Below, in pieces: positions 1 to 14,115 of a stretch of DNA of 64,000 bases (positions are counted from its first letter, which is position 1; each line of letters begins with the position of its first letter). Below the pieces are notes generated by a model. The model had not been told where the DNA came from, did no database searches, and saw only the letters and a list, made by a program, of their open reading frames with translations. The position numbers and the translations under genes were made by a program. The stretch is from Sternotherus odoratus (lineage: Eukaryota; Chordata; Testudines; Kinosternidae), in NCBI GenBank assembly GCA_032164245.1, contig JAVMKO010000005.1:58389442-58453441 (forward strand), written 5' to 3'.

Positions 1-2880
<2,880 letters not shown>

Positions 2881-2899
2881 AGCCAGCCAGCTAGCTAGG

Positions 2900-3281
2900 T
2901 AGTCTGGGACTGGCTTCTTGTAGAGCCATGGTGCAGTTAGCATACAATGAAAGGAGAACGACGCAGGCCTTTTAATAAGTCAACAGCAGCAAAGAGGAAG
3001 AGGGGTTGTTGTTCTTCTGGGAAAGTGCCTGAGTGGGTAATTACTGCTCCAAAGCCTTTTCCATCCTGCCTTCCCTGGACTGTTTGAAGATTGTGGCAGA
3101 GAGACCATTTCTCACTACAAATCCCACAGCAATGAAACCAAGACTTTATTTCAATGCTAGAGTCTCTGCATGAAGGTGACTTTTTATAGTTGAGCAAAAC
3201 CCCTTAATCCGTTTTTTGGGTCATCGAAGGCTAAACACCCCCCCCCCCTTCCCAGCGTGTGTTGGCTTTGTTTTGTTTTTA
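2900..3281. other. Intergenic stretch with no recognised feature
   Basis: The sequence returns to low CpG after the island. A C homopolymer run sits at about 3238-3248. No exon or repeat family was recognised. Confidence 0.5.
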
Positions 3282-3369
3282 AGTAACAAAGAGTCCTGTG
3301 GCACCTTAAAGACTAACTAAAGTATTGAAGCATAAGCTTTCGTGGGCTAATACCCACTTTGTCCGATGC
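3282..3369 (-). mobile_element. Foldback family A repeat, truncated single arm
   Basis: This is one arm of the same repeat seen as complete foldbacks at 12941 and 34468: a head AGTAACAAAGAGTCCTGTGG, then ACTAACTAAAGTATTGAAGC, then GCTTTCGTGGG. The element stops at CCGATGC, where the other copies turn back on themselves, so the inverted arm is missing. Read on the minus strand it contains a hammerhead-like arrangement (GTGGG/CCCAC stem, GAAA, short GC-TTAT-GC hairpin). The CUGANGA box is degraded to CGGACAA. Confidence 0.7.
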
Positions 3370-3409
3370 AAAAAACTTTGCGTCCGATGCAAAAAACTTT
3401 GCGTCCAAC
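3361..3409. repeat. 21-bp tandem repeat (about 2.3 copies)
   Basis: The unit GTCCGATGCAAAAAACTTTGC is repeated twice without change (3361 and 3382) and begins a third time. It starts exactly at the truncated turn of the foldback repeat, so it probably arose by slippage at that junction. A shorter near-repeat of ACGTGGCT follows at about 3413-3435. Confidence 0.8.
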
Positions 3410-4239
3410 AAAGACGTGGCTTCAGACGTGGCTCATGAGTGGGCCTTAACGTGTGCCATTCCGATGGAAGAAAAGATGTTCTGAAAAAGCAAAGTTACGA
3501 ATGTTTGGAAATGCAAGGCTGAGTGTGCACAGTAGAAAATGCCATTAAGCTGTCAGCTACAGACACAAAAGATGGATGTGTTTTGCATATGGGAGTAGCT
3601 AGTTAACTGCACAGCTATCTGGTTACGGGAATTTATAAACTCAGTTGCTGAGGATGGTGCTTGTAAAGTCCAGAGGCTTGGAGCAAGAGATTGTGGAGTT
3701 TGTAACATGAATCAAGATGCTAAAGGCCTTATCAGCTGAGAAGTTGGATCAGTTTTGCTGTCCTGGTATATTTAAAACAATACCCCCCTCCCACACACAC
3801 ACACATTTTGGATGCGATTGTATGGGTATAAAATGGTTTATATCAATATAACTTTTTCCTGTATAAGAAGAGCAATATAATATACTGGTGTAAGGAATGT
3901 TTATACCAGTATAACTGTGTTTACACAAGTGGTTGTACTGATAAACTACACTGATAAATAATCCCGCCCTTTAACCGATATAGTCATGACCGTGCAAAAG
4001 CAGGCCTTAATGGCTTTGTAAGTCCATTATCTCTGGAATAAGGAATTATTGAGATCTGCTGATAAGGTTGAATGAGATACTCTCCCTGCCTCCAGAGCTC
4101 ACACTTCAGCAGGCAGGCAGAGCCTGGTGCACTCGGAAGCCCAGATGAGGGCTTGAAATTGTGTCCTTGGTGTAATGGACTCCCTTTTTTGTGAATTTTA
4201 ATTAGCATGTCACACAGGGAGTATTTTCTCTCTCTCTCA

Positions 4240-4335
4240 TAGATTTTCTAGACCTTGAATCATTTTTGTTGCTCTTCTTGGGATTTTCTCCAATTTGACA
4301 ACATCTTTCCTGTTTAGTTTAGTGTCCAGAACTGG
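4240..4335 (-). mobile_element. CR1 LINE fragment, antisense
   Basis: The plus strand reads like the antisense of a sauropsid CR1 3' coding region (ACCTTGAATCATTTTTGTTG, then CTCCAATTT and GTGTCCAGAACTGG). It is short and diverged, with no open frame. It abuts the Penelope-like fragment on its right. Confidence 0.55.
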
Positions 4336-4344
4336 CTGAACCAG

Positions 4345-4812
4345 CTTGTTATCTCTAATCAGGGAGGATGAGGTCCTCTTCTAGCAGCTGGTCTGGAGGT
4401 GTGAACACCTAGAGAGGAGAAACTGCTTTTGTAGTTAGCTAGCCATTCATAGTCTTTGTTCAATCCTGAGTTGATTTCAGTGTCAAATTTGCAAATGAAT
4501 TGCAGCTCCACAGTTTCTCTTTGAAGTCTGGTCTTGACTTTTTTTGCTGCAGGATGGTGACCTTTAAATATGTAACTGTATGTCCAGGGAGATTGAAGTG
4601 TTCTCCTACAGGTTTTTGTATATTGCCATTCCTAATATCTGATTTGTGTCTATCCTTTTTCGTAGGGACTGTCCAGTTTGGCTAATGTACATAGCAGAGG
4701 GACATCGCTGGCACATGATGGCATATATTACGTTGGCAGATGTACAGGTGAATGAATGGGTGATGGTGTGGCTGATCTGGTTAGGTCCTGTGATGGTGTC
4801 GCTGGTGTAGAT
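4345..4812 (-). pseudogene. Penelope-like element, GIY-YIG endonuclease remnant
   Basis: On the minus strand this is the C-terminal part of a Penelope-like retroelement ORF, which joins a reverse transcriptase to a GIY-YIG endonuclease. Reading from 4808 downward, the frame gives a VIYAIMCQRC segment and then MYISQTGQSLRKRI. This is the expected layout of the two GIY-YIG half-motifs, the CxxC pair and the following LRxR helix, with S replacing the usual glycine in YIG. An in-frame TAG falls after about 70 residues. A shifted frame then continues with EHFNLPGHT and LKVTILQ, the downstream conserved block, so there is at least one frameshift. The reverse transcriptase part is absent. It is a relic with no coding capacity. 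Family assignment is by motif recognition. Confidence 0.7.
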
Positions 4813-4819
4813 ATAGTTC

Positions 4820-5450
4820 TCCTCATATGGATGTGGTTTTACAGGTGTAAAAGTGCCTTACATCAGTATATCTTATTTCCCTTCCCATAGTGGAATAAGC
4901 TATTCCAGTATAAGTGCTTCGATGGAAGTATAACTGTCTATGCTAAGGGACATCATACCACTTAACTGTACTGGTAAAGTTAAAACAGTACAGCTCTTGT
5001 ATATAGACAAGGGCTTGAAGGTGTTAAACTCTATCTCTCATGTTGTTAACCTAGACCAAGTGAAGTTAATTCAGCTGAGGTAACTTGATTTGAAAAACAC
5101 TATTCCTTTCTCTGTGTTAACGTACACTGGCTGTGTCTGTGCCCACAGCACTAAGTAGAGTGCATACACTGAACACCCAGCTAGCACGGGTATAAATAGA
5201 CAGTGAGGCACTGCTTAGATGAGTAAAACCATGCCAAAACCTTAGGGTGTATACCCTATTTACGTGGCTCTCTAGACTCCCAAGCAGTACCTCCCACCTC
5301 TACCCTGCTATTCTTAGCAGAATAGTGTCCCACAGCCTTTCACTGCCGTGTGTAGCTACACATGACAGTGTGGACGCAGTCAACTTTTCACTAAGATGTC
5401 TAACTACATGTACCCTACACTGTGCCAGCCCCTAAGTGTGGACTAGGCTT
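4820..5450. mobile_element. DNA-transposon (MITE) relics
   Basis: Two stretches look like diverged non-autonomous DNA transposons. One is at about 4845-5010, with repeated CCAGTATAA/TACTGGTA motifs matching similar text at about 3830-3975. The other is at about 5040-5450 and ends with AAGTGTGGACTAGGC, resembling the termini of turtle-type MITEs (compare AGTCTACACTAC at 43562). Boundaries and target duplications could not be fixed. Confidence 0.35.
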
Positions 5451-5942
5451 TGTGAAACCAAACCATCCTATCACTGGATAAAAGCTCTGAAAGTGCTATT
5501 CCAAAGCATTCTCCTGTGTCTGATGAAATCCATGTTTGCATCAGCATGAGTATCCCGTTTTATCCTGCCATTGGCAAAACAATGAACTGTTAGCAACTTC
5601 TGTCCCCACAAATTGACTCTTATCCACTAGATGTGACTTCTCTCTGGAGAGGACCTCACTGGCTCACTACCAACCTCCCTTAGAATTCATTGTCATTTAA
5701 AAGCTGCTGAGAGCTACATGTACCACCATGGCCAACTGACCGCCGTCTATAACCTGACTCTGGCCAAGATGGTCTCAAGTCCAAAAAAAGAGCCTGAACT
5801 TACTGGAACATACTTAGAAAAATGATGGGTGCTAAGGCATAACTGGCGCTGTAAAGCCATCACTTTCTCAATAAGCTTCCCTAAACAGGGAAATAACAGG
5901 TGTAATAGACAAGCACATCATCAGCAGGGGCTGAACTTCTTA

Positions 5943-5972
5943 GTGTGTGTGTGTGTGTGTGCGCGCGCACGC
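5943..5972. repeat. Alternating purine-pyrimidine tract, (TG)n then (CG)n
   Basis: About nine TG steps run directly into GCGCGCGCACGC. The whole tract alternates purine and pyrimidine. It is a simple repeat with no coding content. Confidence 0.85.
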
Positions 5973-6189
5973 AAATGCCAGGTTGATCATGTCCATATGG
6001 TATTGCAGGCCTAAACCATTGTTGCATGCCATACTCATGAATGGCACAAATTATAATTTACACCCAAAAAAGTTTTCCTACATTGCAGTCGCGATTTAAT
6101 AGTCAAATTGAAACTTTTCTATAGCAGCCTGCTAAGATTTAATTATCTCTACCAAGTAATATACCAACTAGTATATTTACTAGCAGAGC

Positions 6190-6424
6190 TTTTGAAGTTT
6201 GTTTTTTGTTTTGTGTTTTTCTTTTTGTCAAGTTCTTAGACTAAATAGAATATTTTGCAAGAAAATTTCTTTGAAAATGTTCAGGTTTCCACTAAAAAGC
6301 ATTTTTAAACCAAAAACTTTGTTTTCAGTTTCTGAAAAAAAGGAAGTTTCACCGAAAATTAAAAAAAGTTTTAAAAAATTTGTTGGAGTGGGAGGAGGAG
6401 AAACTACTTCCTGACGAGCTCTAA
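6190..6424. mobile_element. hAT-like MITE relic (GAGCTCTA end)
   Basis: AT-rich sequence full of TTTC/GAAA-type words ends in CTGACGAGCTCTA. The fragment at 13932 begins with the complementary terminus CTAGAGCTGGTCAG and has the same T-rich interior. I read them as two decayed copies of one family; no target duplication was found. Confidence 0.4.
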
Positions 6425-9400
6425 TATTTACTATATTGTAAATAACACTGTTCTGAAACAGTCAAAATAAAAAAATATAAATAGTGGGAAAAACAGACAA
6501 GACAGGATGAAGTATCTTTGCTTCTTTTACTCACCTGCTAATTTGCAATGGTGCAAATGATGATCATTAGTGCAAATTAGCAAGGTTTTGATGGGTGTGC
6601 GTAGTTGGGCTAAAGGGTAAATTTGTTTAGACTATTAATGACTGTATCACTTTAATGGGAATTCTGCAGTACATGTATCCTTTAAATTTTAAAAGAAGGT
6701 TCTTATTTCTTTAGGGTCTATGTTAGATTAGGTAGACTTTCAGAATGAAGCTGCTATTGGACAATTTCACTGTATCAGTAGTCTGTTGGTACCCATCCAC
6801 ATACCAACAATCAAAATCATGGTTAAGGATGAAGGTCAATCTGCATTTAAGGTGACCTCCATTCGTGTTTCTTTTTCATGAGTTCAGTGCAAAGAAAAAT
6901 CAACAGAGAAAATCACAATCAGTATTTTTAGTTGCAAACCCAGCATTATCCATATGTTTTGGAGCATTCAGACACTGTCCAAGGCAGATTAAGCTGAGAA
7001 ACAGATCTGAATTTTGTGCTATATGGTGAGAAAGCTGGGATGTGGGGCCTTATCCTCTTTTTAGGGTGACTCAGGATTATAGGTTGGAAAGTGAGGGATA
7101 CTAAAATAATGTTTGTGGCTTCTGAGGAGGAAAACTCAGTGTTCAAATTCACTGACAGGTGTATAGTATTACATATTTCATTCTCTTAGCACACAGTGCA
7201 GTCTGAACATGTATATTGTCAGTATATTTTGGCCAAAATTTAGGTAACAGTCTGACTTCTGAATCCATATTGAGGCACTACAATAGCCATGCCTTCATTT
7301 CTCAGTCTAATTCTCTCAGGTTCTACAATGACTTGAATGGAAATGGTGCAGACCTACTGAACCTTCATTCCTATTGCATCATATTGTTTTGAGATGAGCT
7401 ATGCAGACCCAATGCAGCTTGGAAAGTCTTGCTGGGCTGTATTCTTTTTTGTGCATCAGCAGAATTGTTCACGGAGCTCTAGTTATTCCTGGGCAAACTC
7501 AGATTGGGATGCACTATCGTCATTGGGAGCATAATCTGAAGACAGTATTGTTGCCCAAGTATTACTAACTTAGTCTGCAGAGCAATTTATTTCTGATGAT
7601 GATAATGATATGTGAGGAGTAAAGAACCCAACATGACTTTCAAGTCCCAGCTTCAGCTCCGTGGACACCAGGCTTAAAAAAATGTGTTTTACTTCGGATA
7701 TGAGCAAGTTGAAGCCAGAAATCTTTGAGAGACAAATGAGGAACATTATAGTGCTGTTTTAGCAGAGTCGCATTTTGGAGCATAACTGCACTGTAAAGAT
7801 TCATATATTCGTTCCACCATTGTAATTCTATGATTGTAAAATGGCTCTTGAAAACAAATAATTGCATTGAATACTGCTGTAAAGCTCTGGTTTCTGGATT
7901 GTTTTCTGGGCTGCCTTTAACCATTGTTCATGGAGCCTGTAGTCATTTTTTAAACTGAATAATTTACTTTTGCCTTCAATAACACCAAATCTGGGACGAG
8001 TGATTAAATTCCACTGAATTAGCCACAGCTTTTAGATACAGCTCATACTCATTATAATCTATCATGGGTATTTAATCAGGGTACCTACATAGCCCTTTTA
8101 AAGCTTGGGGAACTGTTCAACTTATGACTTCATATGAAAGGAGAAGAATTTTGTATCTTACCTGTTTCCTTTTTCCTCCTTTGTATGACTGCCAATGATT
8201 CCTAGAGATGGAAGGATGTTTCACTCCTCTTTTTCACCCGCTTCTTCAAAGCAGTCTCTCCTCCCTTGGTGTCCTCCACTCATGTCCTATGCCTTGTTTG
8301 AATACTTGCCTTTTTTCAGAGCTGAATTGTGAACTAACAATCCTACCAAGTATAGGGCACTGCATAGCTGTGCTAACCCTGAAGCAGCACATGAACCATG
8401 TTTTGACTGTGCTTCCCATTCTCATATGGAAGTAAACTGAAGCAGTTATTTTCCCTTCTGTGCTGGCTGTGGAGGGTGAATACAAGGCTTTGCCTACTCC
8501 TTGCCTATCTCTTGGGAAGGGGAAGAGCAGCCTAGTAAAATGTTCACACTTTTTGTCCTCCATGAGATACCAAATATATTTTTGGTCTCCCTTGCTATAT
8601 TTTTATCTCTCACCCCCAACGATTGTCCATAAATGCCCATTAATTTCTTCTGTACTGAGGCTTCCAAAAAGTGACAGCTGTGGTGAGTTGCATTACTTGA
8701 AAAGTGGATACAAGTTTGCTTGGAATTGGATAACCATCACCATTCAAATGACAGAGGCCACCAAACAGCCTTCAAGTCCTGATTTTTCATTCACTGCTGA
8801 TCTGGGCCAGGTAAACCAGCAATATGGAAAGAGAGAAGTAGCAATATCCCTAAATCATCCAGTTCTTCCAAAAAGTCTTAATCTTCTCAGAACTTCAGAA
8901 ACAGCCTGAGGAATTTAAGGCTCTTTTCTTTTTTAAAAAAACTCTCGTTGTCTCGACTGAAACTTGCAAATCTGGGTTCTGTTGTGGACTCTACCATTGA
9001 GACTTGGGACAAATCATTTAGTAGTTGCTTTGAGCATTGCCAGTTTTATGAAAATGCGAGGGGTGCTAGGATATTTATTTTTTACTGGTGTAATTTTGGA
9101 AAGTGTGTGTGTTTCCTAAGGAATATTGAAGCTTGCTTATAAATTATGGCAACACTATTTCCCCTCTATTCCCCCCATCCCCACAAAACAGGCTGTGAAG
9201 TTCAGAGAAATAAAGATAAATATGCAAAATTGAAAAAATAATTAGTTGAAATTTTGCTATCAAATCCACACTTTTGCTAAACTTTGCACAAGTCAACTGC
9301 TTTTTGTCAAAAACATAGTACAAGATAAGGGGAAAAAATTGACTTGAACTACAAAATTTATATGTTTCTCGGCATACAGTCCTGTTCTCATAGGTCTAAT

Positions 9401-12400
9401 TCCAGTCTTACTAGAAGTCCAGGTCAGTGCAATAAAGATTTTGCCCTCGGGGCAATAATCTAACAGCATATATATGCACATAAACTGTGCTTACAGTTAT
9501 TTATTCATCACTTGTTTTTGGAAATGGTTTCAGCAGCCGATCCATACCTAACCCCGCCCCCGTATAATAGCACTGAGAACTGTGCTCAGCATAAATAAGA
9601 ATAGTGTATTCTTGGAGGTTTATTCAACTTTATATTTCCCTTCAATTTAAGGTCAGAATTCTTCTATCCAGATTTACTTGTCCTATGTGGGAATGTTTAA
9701 TGCAAACTCTGGACTTGATTCCACGTTGACATTTAATGGGAGTTCCATGTGCAGGACACATAATAGAAATTGGCACTGCAGAGAAAGGAAGTCAACAGGT
9801 CAAAGAAGAGAAATTTGTTTCTTGCTTGATTGCCTGTATTTGAATCTGACAAAGGTTCTATTTTGTGTAAGTGTGGGGAGGGAAATAACACGTTTTTTTC
9901 TTATAAGATTCTTGGGAGGAAGGTGCCATAAAAATATCTGTAAAGCCCTTTTGTATTAATTAAGCCAAAGAGTGTGCATTTGGTAGATAGTATGAAACCA
10001 TTTTTCCAGGCGCATATGCTCAGAGTAACAAAACATTGTGCCCCAGGTCTGAGGGAATCAATAGTGGAGTCTGCAATGGAACCCAGAAATGCAGACTTTG
10101 ACTCTCTCACTCTCAACCACTAAAACCATCGCAATAATTTGATGTTTGTTCTAGTGGGATGATGGATGCTCTAGAAGTACCTTCTATAGACTAACATTGC
10201 TTTGCACTGAGGGTGAAAGATCCTTTTGGTCAAATGTAAGAACAATTTTCAATAAAGGATCCTTGGGGATTAACCCACTTCTGAAAATATATTTGCCCCT
10301 TTGGCTTTTCCTCTTCTTTAGAGGGCAGTCTAAAATACAAACATTTACTTTAAAAAATCCATTCTATATTCCATGATGATATTTTAGTTTGGAGCCAGTT
10401 TCCACTCTCCCCTACTGCCTTTTTTTTTAGTTAGCTGACTTGGTCTGATTAGAGATCCTGGCACACATCATAGTCTGTGTAGTTTCTTTCACCGCCCCCC
10501 TTGCCCTGCCTCTCATCATGGACTCCAGAGGAATGGTTTTCACTGTTTATCAGAGCTGGGATTAAGCCTGGCTGCATTTGAGTGACAGACACTACTGGGG
10601 AACTGTAAAGGCCTCCATACAAATTCTTCCTTTCTTTTCACACTGCTTAGACTTCATTGAAAAGTAGCACTCAGAGTGAGAAATAGCAACTTTGCAAAGC
10701 AGGGACTTTAAAGCTAGAACCTTGCTGTCATTTGGCAGCTGATCAGTGGGGGTGGGGTGGAGGGAAGATATGTTAGAAGGTTCAGACTGTATATATCTGG
10801 AATATTTGTGGTAAACACCAATAATGCATTTCCTGCCATTCCTGAGGCTGCAAAATTCTCGTATACTGGTTTTAATTAAAAACCTAATCTAAAGCTGAAG
10901 GGTTTTCAAAATCAACAAGTGAAAGTAATGAAAACCATGTCTTGAAACAGTGGTTTTGGATGTTTAGGATAAATTGGGTTTGTTTGGCCGTGTGTGTGTA
11001 CTCATGGTATTTAAGTGTCTGTCCAGGCCTTGGTGTTCTAAACATAAGCTAATAATTTACTATGAGCTTGCAACTTCAAACACTTTTTCAATGAAAACCT
11101 CTAGTATTACTGCCCTATTTGACCACATTCTGCATTGTAGGTATAGGCTAGACTTCAAGTAGGTATTGTTACATTTTTGTGGGATATTGTTTAGATTTGA
11201 AAATTTCTTTGCCTAAGGTGAGTTTTGTTTGCAAACTGTTTTGCTGCATCTCCACCTGGAATATCTCCATCCCCCATAAGTTGGCTGTGATGTATTCCCA
11301 GAGTTAATAAGCCTTTCTTTCTTTCTCCTAAAAAGGGGATGGCTTTTAGGTTTGCCACTAATCATTCCTACCCTCCTGTATCTACCTGGAGAACTTCCAT
11401 CTCCAGGAATGAGGACACTCTCTGCTATGCAAATCATAGCTCAGACCTTTGGCTGCTCAAAACACTGCACTTATTCTCCCAAATATGCTCGTATGGGTTT
11501 GAGTATGATGTGTGAGAGTCCGTGACCTACTGGAAAATACTTTCCTGCATTCACAGGTTCCAACCACCATGTACTACTGATTAGTTTGTGGAGCAAGGAT
11601 TTTTTTCATTGTCCCTGCTCTTGGTGCTCCTAGCATAGTGGCTGGTTTGGTCAGTTCACAAACTTGATACTAGCAGCTCTAAATGTTGTCTATTTGTGTA
11701 ATGTTATTAATTTAGAACAGTCCAATAATAATGATACAACTTTTTTTCTTTAATTCCTTCTCCCCCTATACTTTACAAGGGCTATTTTATTTTTCAGTAC
11801 AAATCTTTATGCTCATTTGTTGAAATGATTTGGTACAAGTGTTTCCACATTTTTATGTCTAAGAGCTCTTTTGATAACAATGCTGACTTTTTGAAATCCT
11901 CAGATGAAAAGTATTATGAGTTACTAAGTTTTATTAGTTTATATCAGAGCAAAATTACCAGCTTCAACTCCTATTTGTAACAGGGACTTAAATGTTTGAT
12001 TTTGAATCACAAGAAATACCAGATTTATGGTCCCAGAACCAGACGTCCTCTGTTTGTCCACAGAAGAGGTAGCAGTTGCTGGTAAATATCTCACCTCTGT
12101 TCTGAGAGGGCCAGCAGTAGGTAGGCACTTCAGTTTTCAGGTGTCTCCAGTCCTTGTCCACATAACATATGGTGCTCTTATTGGAAGTCTTAAGAGACAG
12201 GGCACTGGGAAATGGCTTGAGACCACCACTTATCTCTCAAGAGGAACCAGATAGCCAACTGAACGTGACTTAGGGTTGCACCTTGCCACTGAATACAGGC
12301 TGAATTTGAACTATTAATCCAGTCCTTCAAGCTCAGAGGAGTTTGTCCCAGTGAATATGCAGTTGCCAAATACATCAGAACCATCTGATCAGTCTTCATA

Positions 12401-12926
12401 CAACAGTCAATGTTGCTAGAGTGTTGGGTTTGTTTCATTTTCACATCAGCTCTTCTTTATGGAAACACAGTCTACATTCTTGATGAATACTTTTACTGAA
12501 TGTATAACGAGTCCTTTGTCCTACTTAGTATCCTGCTTTGAGAAACTCATAGCTGATGTAGATTCTGACCCAGCAAGTGATCCTGCTGTGCGCAGCAGGA
12601 TATGACTGTTTTGACTGGCAGTGTAGGTCACATGGTATCTTTCTGTTCATCAGCTGAGTATGCGTTACTGTTTTAATTAGGTTTTTGCTGAGACTCTTTT
12701 TGAAGGGGAAAAACCAGACTGAATTTTTAATATTCTGCAACATTCACATTAATCTCCCTGTTCCTTCATGTATCTAGAAAAACACCAAATGGTTTGCATT
12801 GCCAGTGAAACAGCTGTAACTATGAGTAACCAGTAACTTCAACATACTTCTTCCACATGACTTAGACTTACATATGTGGAAACTACTTGGCAAATAATTT
12901 GAGCAATGAATATATTTGAGAGAGTC
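6425..12926. other. 6.5-kb stretch with no recognised gene or repeat
   Basis: Moderately AT-rich unique-looking DNA. Open frames here (for example 8460-8909) are short, have no recognisable domain and show no splice context. Regulatory elements of ZCCHC24 could lie here, but nothing in the sequence alone shows this. Confidence 0.5.
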
Positions 12927-12940
12927 CTATTCTGTTTAGA

Positions 12941-13150
12941 ATCAGAGAGGTAGCCGTGTTAGTCTGGAATAGCAGAGGTAACAAAGAGTCCTGTGGCACC
13001 TTAAAGACTAACTAAAGTATTGAAGCATAAGCTTTTGTGGGCTAATACCCACTGCTTGCATCCGACGAAGTGGGTATTAGCCCACGAAAGCTTATGCTTC
13101 AATACTTTAGTTAGTCTTTAAAGTGCCACAGGACTCTTTGTTACCTCTGC
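12941..13150 (+). mobile_element. Foldback family A element, near-complete, with hammerhead-like core
   Basis: A head (ATCAGAGAGGTAGCCGTGTT) leads into an inverted repeat: arms of 86 bases (12967-13052 and 13070-13155) with only two mismatches around a 17-base turn. The host sequence TATTCTGTTTAGA is found on both sides (12928-12940 and 13151-13163), a 13-bp target duplication. It overlaps the last bases of the arm by chance complementarity. The right arm on the plus strand shows the order of a hammerhead ribozyme: CCGACGA (13062-13068), GTGGG/CCCAC stem, GAAA (13086-13089), GC-TTAT-GC hairpin, then TT. The long duplication argues for retrotransposition rather than cut-and-paste. Relationship to Penelope-like elements is inferred. 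Confidence 0.75.
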
Positions 13151-13214
13151 TATTCTGTTTAGACAACTAGAAGCAAGCTGAAATAGGCAAAATTATTTGG
13201 TAGCATTAGAATAA

Positions 13215-13700
13215 TTTGCTCAGCTTTACTCCGAAGTCTTTTCTCCAAGAGCCCTGCATTTCATGAGTGCACTGTCCTCTTTCCCCTTCCAAATCATTAA
13301 TAAACAGATTAAATAAATATAGTGTCTGGACTAGCCTACTGTTTATTTCTCTTCACTCAGTGGAGCAGCCATTCACCATACCTCTTGGTTTCTTATCGCT
13401 TTAATCAGGTTTTAAACCATCACAGGATTATGCACCTAACCCCATGGTTATTTATTTTCCTTAATAATCTTTTATGAGGGAACTCCTCAAAAGCCTTTTG
13501 AAAATCCACATAAATTATGTCCAGTGGCTTGCTATTGTCAACTCTTCTATTTTTTTTTCAGTGTGTTCTAGCAGTATAGAGGGGCACAGCTTTCCCTCAA
13601 AGAAGCCATGCTGCTTTGACCCAATAGTTTATGGTTTTATCTAAGTGTTGTACTACTCTCTTAATTACAGTCTCCATCAGTTTCCTGTAAAATGACTATC
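13215..13700 (-). mobile_element. CR1/L3-type LINE relic, antisense
   Basis: Read on the minus strand, the sequence follows the reverse-transcriptase region of a CR1-clade LINE: a DFQKAF-like block (about 13480-13520), then a VPHKRLL-like block, and further on a FINDLE-like block near 13300. All frames are broken by stops and indels. Old and inactive. Confidence 0.6.
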
Positions 13701-13931
13701 ATTGTTACACAGGAGCGATTTATTATACACTATATGTAACTGCAAGGCGGGAATGGGGAATGTTTTAATGGAATAAATATTTGAACTGACTATGGCCAAA
13801 CTCTGGTGAACTTTTGCAAAATGCATATTTTACTTAAATCCCATTAAAATGTCATGTACTCTTATGGCATTCACTTGCTGAAGTAAAATGTTAAATTGAG
13901 TAACAGTGGTACATAGGGATGGGGCTTATTC

Positions 13932-14115
13932 CTAGAGCTGGTCAGGGAAATATTTTTTTCCCCATGAAAAGTTTCCATAAACTACATTTTCATTTTTATT
14001 TAAAAAAAATAATCTTCCAAACATTTTGGGGGTTTGTTCAATTTTTTTAAAAAAAATTAATGAACTCCCCTTTTTTAATAAAAGTAACGTGTCAAAAAGC
14101 CATAGTTTCAGTGGA
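13932..14115. mobile_element. hAT-like MITE relic (TAGAGCTGGTC end)
   Basis: Starts with CTAGAGCTGGTCAGG and continues with A- and T-runs (TTTTTTTCCCC, TTTAAAAAAAAT). Same proposed family as 6190-6424. Right end not defined. Confidence 0.4.

Noticed and set aside
8460..8909. 149-codon open frame
   Set aside because: No domain, no splice or start context, composition like surrounding non-coding DNA.
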